Of a stretch of DNA of 7,269 nucleotides, positions 5,472 to 7,269 are shown piece by piece; position 1 is the first letter of the stretch; each line of letters begins with the position of its first letter. Origin of the DNA: JACKJP01 sp050186955 (GTDB lineage: Bacteria > Pseudomonadota > Alphaproteobacteria > Rhizobiales > Tepidamorphaceae); assembly GCA_050186955.1 (NCBI GenBank), contig JBFWXZ010000159.1, positions 1 through 7,269 on the forward strand. Reading direction: 5' to 3'. A program made the translations under genes and the position numbers. Under the pieces are notes generated by a model. The model was not told the DNA's origin and did not search any database. It worked only from the letters and a program-made list of their open reading frames with translations.

Positions 5472-6674
5472 GTGAGCGGCCCGCTTGCCGGCGTAAGGGT
5501 CATCGACCTCTCCCACATCATGGCCGGGCCGGTCTGCGGGCTGATGCTCGCCGACATGGGCGCCGACGTCGTCAAGGTCGAGAAGCCGAACGGCGACGAC
5601 ACCCGCCGCTTCGTGCCGCCTGCGATCAATGGCGAGAGCGCGCCCTACATGATGATGAACCGCAACAAGCGGGGCATCGCGCTCGACCTCAAGAAGCCGG
5701 AGGCCGTGGCGGCGCTGCGCCGGCTGATCGCCTCCGCCGACATCCTCATCGAGAACTACCGCATGGGGACGATGGAGAAGCTCGGCATCGGCTACGAGAC
5801 GCTGAGGAAGGACAATCCCGGCCTCGTCTACTGCGCGCTGTCGGGCTTCGGACGCACCGGCCCCTATGCGCCGCGCGGCGGCTTCGACCTCATCGCCCAG
5901 GGCATGTCGGGGCTGATGGCGATCACCGGCGAGGGGCCGGGCAGGCCGCCGGTCAAGGTCGGCGCGCCGGTCACCGACATCACCGCCGGCATCCTCGCCG
6001 CCATGGGCTGCGTGGCGGCCTATGTCCACCGCCTCAAGACCGGCGAGGGACAGCTCGTCGACACCTCGCTGCTGGAGGCGGGCATCACCCACACCTACTG
6101 GCAGTCGGCGATCGCCTTCGCGTCGGGACGGAGTCCCGGCCCGATGGGCTCCGCGCACCCGCTGAACGCGCCCTATCAGGCGTTCCGCGCCTCGAACGGC
6201 TGGATCAATGTCGGGGCGGCCAACGACGCCAACTGGAAGCGGCTGCTCAAGGTGCTCGACGCCCCCGAACTCGGCGACGACCCACGCTTCGTCACCAATG
6301 GCGACCGCATGGGCAACCTCAGGGCGCTGGAGGAGACGCTGGCGCCCTATTTCGTCCGCCGGACGAAGGAGGAATGGCTCGCCGCCTTCGACGAGATCGG
6401 CCTGCCCGCCGGGCCGGTGATGGAGATTTCCGAGATGCATGCCGATCCGCATGTCAGGGCGCGCGACATGGTGGTCGAGCTCGACCATCCCGTCGCCGGC
6501 CATGTGCAGGCCATCGGGCTGCCGGTGAAGTTCTCCGAAACGCCGGGGAGCATCGACTGCCCGGCGCCGCTGCTCGGGCAGCACACCCGCGAGATCCTGG
6601 CCGAGGCCGGCCTTTCCGCCGACGAGATCGACGATCTCATCGCCTCCGGCGGGGCCATCGAGACCGCCGCCTGA
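5472..6674 (+). CDS. Family III CoA-transferase (CaiB/BaiF type)
   Basis: The 400-residue cytoplasmic protein moves CoA from an acyl-CoA donor to a free carboxylic acid. The N-terminus LAGVRVIDLSHIMAGP (5-20) and ADMGADVVKVEKP (27-39) are the family signature, followed by NRNKRGIALDLK (63-74), the SADILIENYRMG region (88-99) and SGFGRTGPYA (124-133). D169 in GAPVTDITAGILA is the catalytic aspartate that forms the anhydride and glutamyl-like intermediates; it falls at the same number as D169 of formyl-CoA transferase Frc. HPLNAPYQAF (229-238), WINVGAAN and GLPAGPV (310-316) complete the fold. All key parts are present and the length is normal. It starts 2 bp after the crotonase stop. The pairing resembles CaiB with CaiD, so the two probably act on the same CoA thioester. 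The acid substrate is unknown. Confidence 0.93.
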   Translation: MSGPLAGVRVIDLSHIMAGPVCGLMLADMGADVVKVEKPNGDDTRRFVPPAINGESAPYMMMNRNKRGIALDLKKPEAVAALRRLIASADILIENYRMGTMEKLGIGYETLRKDNPGLVYCALSGFGRTGPYAPRGGFDLIAQGMSGLMAITGEGPGRPPVKVGAPVTDITAGILAAMGCVAAYVHRLKTGEGQLVDTSLLEAGITHTYWQSAIAFASGRSPGPMGSAHPLNAPYQAFRASNGWINVGAANDANWKRLLKVLDAPELGDDPRFVTNGDRMGNLRALEETLAPYFVRRTKEEWLAAFDEIGLPAGPVMEISEMHADPHVRARDMVVELDHPVAGHVQAIGLPVKFSETPGSIDCPAPLLGQHTREILAEAGLSADEIDDLIASGGAIETAA

Positions 6675-6683
6675 TCCAAGGAC

Positions 6684-6690
6684 GAAGGAG
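6684..6690 (+). promoter_or_regulatory. Ribosome binding site that fixes the TTG start of the DUF336 gene
   Basis: GAAGGAG ends 7 nt before TTG 6698. No ATG or GTG lies near this distance, and TTG gives the N-terminus expected for the family. Confidence 0.7.
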
Positions 6691-6697
6691 CACCGAC

Positions 6698-7129
6698 TTG
6701 ACTGCGATCACCCTTTCAGCCGCGCGCACGATCATCGAAACCGCGCTCGCCCGGGCGGCCTCGATGAAGCTCAAGCCGCTGACGGTGGCGGTGCTCGACG
6801 CCGGCGGCGCGCTGGTCGCGCTGGAGCGCAGCGACGGCGCCAGCCGCATGCGTCCGGAGATCGCGGCCGGCAAGGCCAACGGGGCCATCGCGCTCGGCAT
6901 GGGCAGCCGCTCGATCTTCAAGCGGGCGCAGGAGCAGCCCTATTTCATCCAGTCGATGAATGCGCTCGCCGGAGGATCGCTGGTGCCGGTTCCCGGCGGG
7001 GTGCTGATCCGCGACGGCGACGGCGCGATCCTCGGCGCCGTCGGGATCACCGGCGACAGCTCGGACAATGACGAGATCTGCGCGATCGCCGGCATCGAGG
7101 CGGCGGGCTTCACCGCCGACGGCGGCTGA
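6698..7129 (+). CDS. GlcG/HbpS-like (DUF336, haem-degrading domain) small protein
   Basis: This 143-residue single-domain protein has the normal length for the GlcG/HbpS family. Visible hallmarks are LTVAVLDAGGALVALERSDG (28-47), the helix IAAGKANGAIALGMGS (55-70), VPVPGGVLIRDGDG (96-109) and ILGAVGITGDSSDNDE (111-126). There is no signal peptide or membrane segment, so it should be cytoplasmic. In Streptomyces HbpS binds and degrades haem, while GlcG sits in glycolate oxidase operons with no agreed role; the same domain also ends PduO. Its place at the end of a transporter and CoA-transferase operon suggests a cofactor or small-molecule binding task tied to this pathway, but that is inference. 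It starts at TTG 23 bp after the CoA-transferase, behind a good ribosome binding site, and appears to be the last gene of the operon within the window. Confidence 0.88.
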   Translation: MTAITLSAARTIIETALARAASMKLKPLTVAVLDAGGALVALERSDGASRMRPEIAAGKANGAIALGMGSRSIFKRAQEQPYFIQSMNALAGGSLVPVPGGVLIRDGDGAILGAVGITGDSSDNDEICAIAGIEAAGFTADGG

Positions 7130-7183
7130 CGCGCGAACCGCTCTAGGGTCTGTGGGGGTTCAGGTTTCGGGCGCGGCGCGAGT

Positions 7184-7268
7184 CGGATTGCGGTCCCGAA
7201 CAGGAGGCGGGCGCCGCGCGTATAGGCGATACGGGCAAGCCCGCCGACGCATTCGGGACCGCAATCCG
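7184..7268. repeat. Long nested inverted repeat downstream of the operon
   Basis: CGGATTGCGGTCCCGAA (7184-7200) is perfectly repeated in inverted form at 7252-7268, a 17-bp stem around 51 bp. Nested inside are a 7-bp stem (GGCGGGC 7206-7212 with GCCCGCC 7239-7245) and a 5-bp stem (CGTAT 7219-7223 with ATACG 7229-7233). A further 9-bp inverted pair, 7171-7179 with 7211-7219, crosses the outer stem and may compete with it. No T-run follows inside the window. It looks like a mosaic palindromic intergenic repeat of the kind known in rhizobia and relatives (RIME or Bru-RS-like), and might also stop transcription. Its far end touches the window edge, so its full extent is unknown. Confidence 0.7.
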
Positions 7269-7269
7269 C

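Noticed and set aside
5394..6584. Long antisense open frame (396 codons, minus strand) across the CoA-transferase
   Set aside because: Same low-complexity H/R/D-rich composition, no recognisable motif, and full overlap with an intact CoA-transferase gene.
7135..7161. GAACC/GGTTC stem as operon terminator
   Set aside because: Only 5 bp with a 17-base loop and no T-run; not distinguishable from chance.

Overview
The window is strongly GC-rich, with G or C at most third codon positions and frequent GTG and TTG starts. Together with the protein families present, this suggests an alphaproteobacterium, plausibly of the Hyphomicrobiales (Mesorhizobium/Aminobacter-like). That assignment is inference from style and not from a marker gene.

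Layout. At the left edge (1-287, minus strand) is the N-terminal part of an FAD-linked oxidase, probably of the large FAD plus Fe-S 'YdiJ-like' type. A 258-bp divergent control region (288-545) follows. It holds a perfect 14-bp palindrome, a TTGACA promoter candidate with an AT-rich inverted repeat inside it, and four tandem copies of a 16-bp unit. From 546 to 7129 seven genes lie on the plus strand, tightly packed and probably one operon: a class V aminotransferase (serine-glyoxylate type), the three parts of a TRAP carboxylate transporter (periplasmic binding protein DctP, small permease DctQ, large permease DctM), a crotonase-superfamily protein, a family III CoA-transferase and a small GlcG/HbpS-type (DUF336) protein. 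The last 140 bp carry no gene but contain a large nested inverted repeat that runs to the window edge.

How the genes may work together (inference). DctPQM would import an organic acid using the sodium gradient. The CoA-transferase would convert it to a CoA thioester, and the crotonase-fold enzyme would act on that thioester. The aminotransferase would handle a 2-oxo acid such as glyoxylate or hydroxypyruvate, and the divergent FAD enzyme could oxidise a 2-hydroxy acid. No CoA ligase, thiolase or regulator gene is visible.

The most notable point is that the crotonase lacks both catalytic glutamates of classical enoyl-CoA hydratases, so the usual 'enoyl-CoA hydratase' label is probably wrong in detail. 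The substrate and chemistry of this cassette cannot be read from sequence alone. The control region and the 3' inverted repeat are the other parts worth following up.
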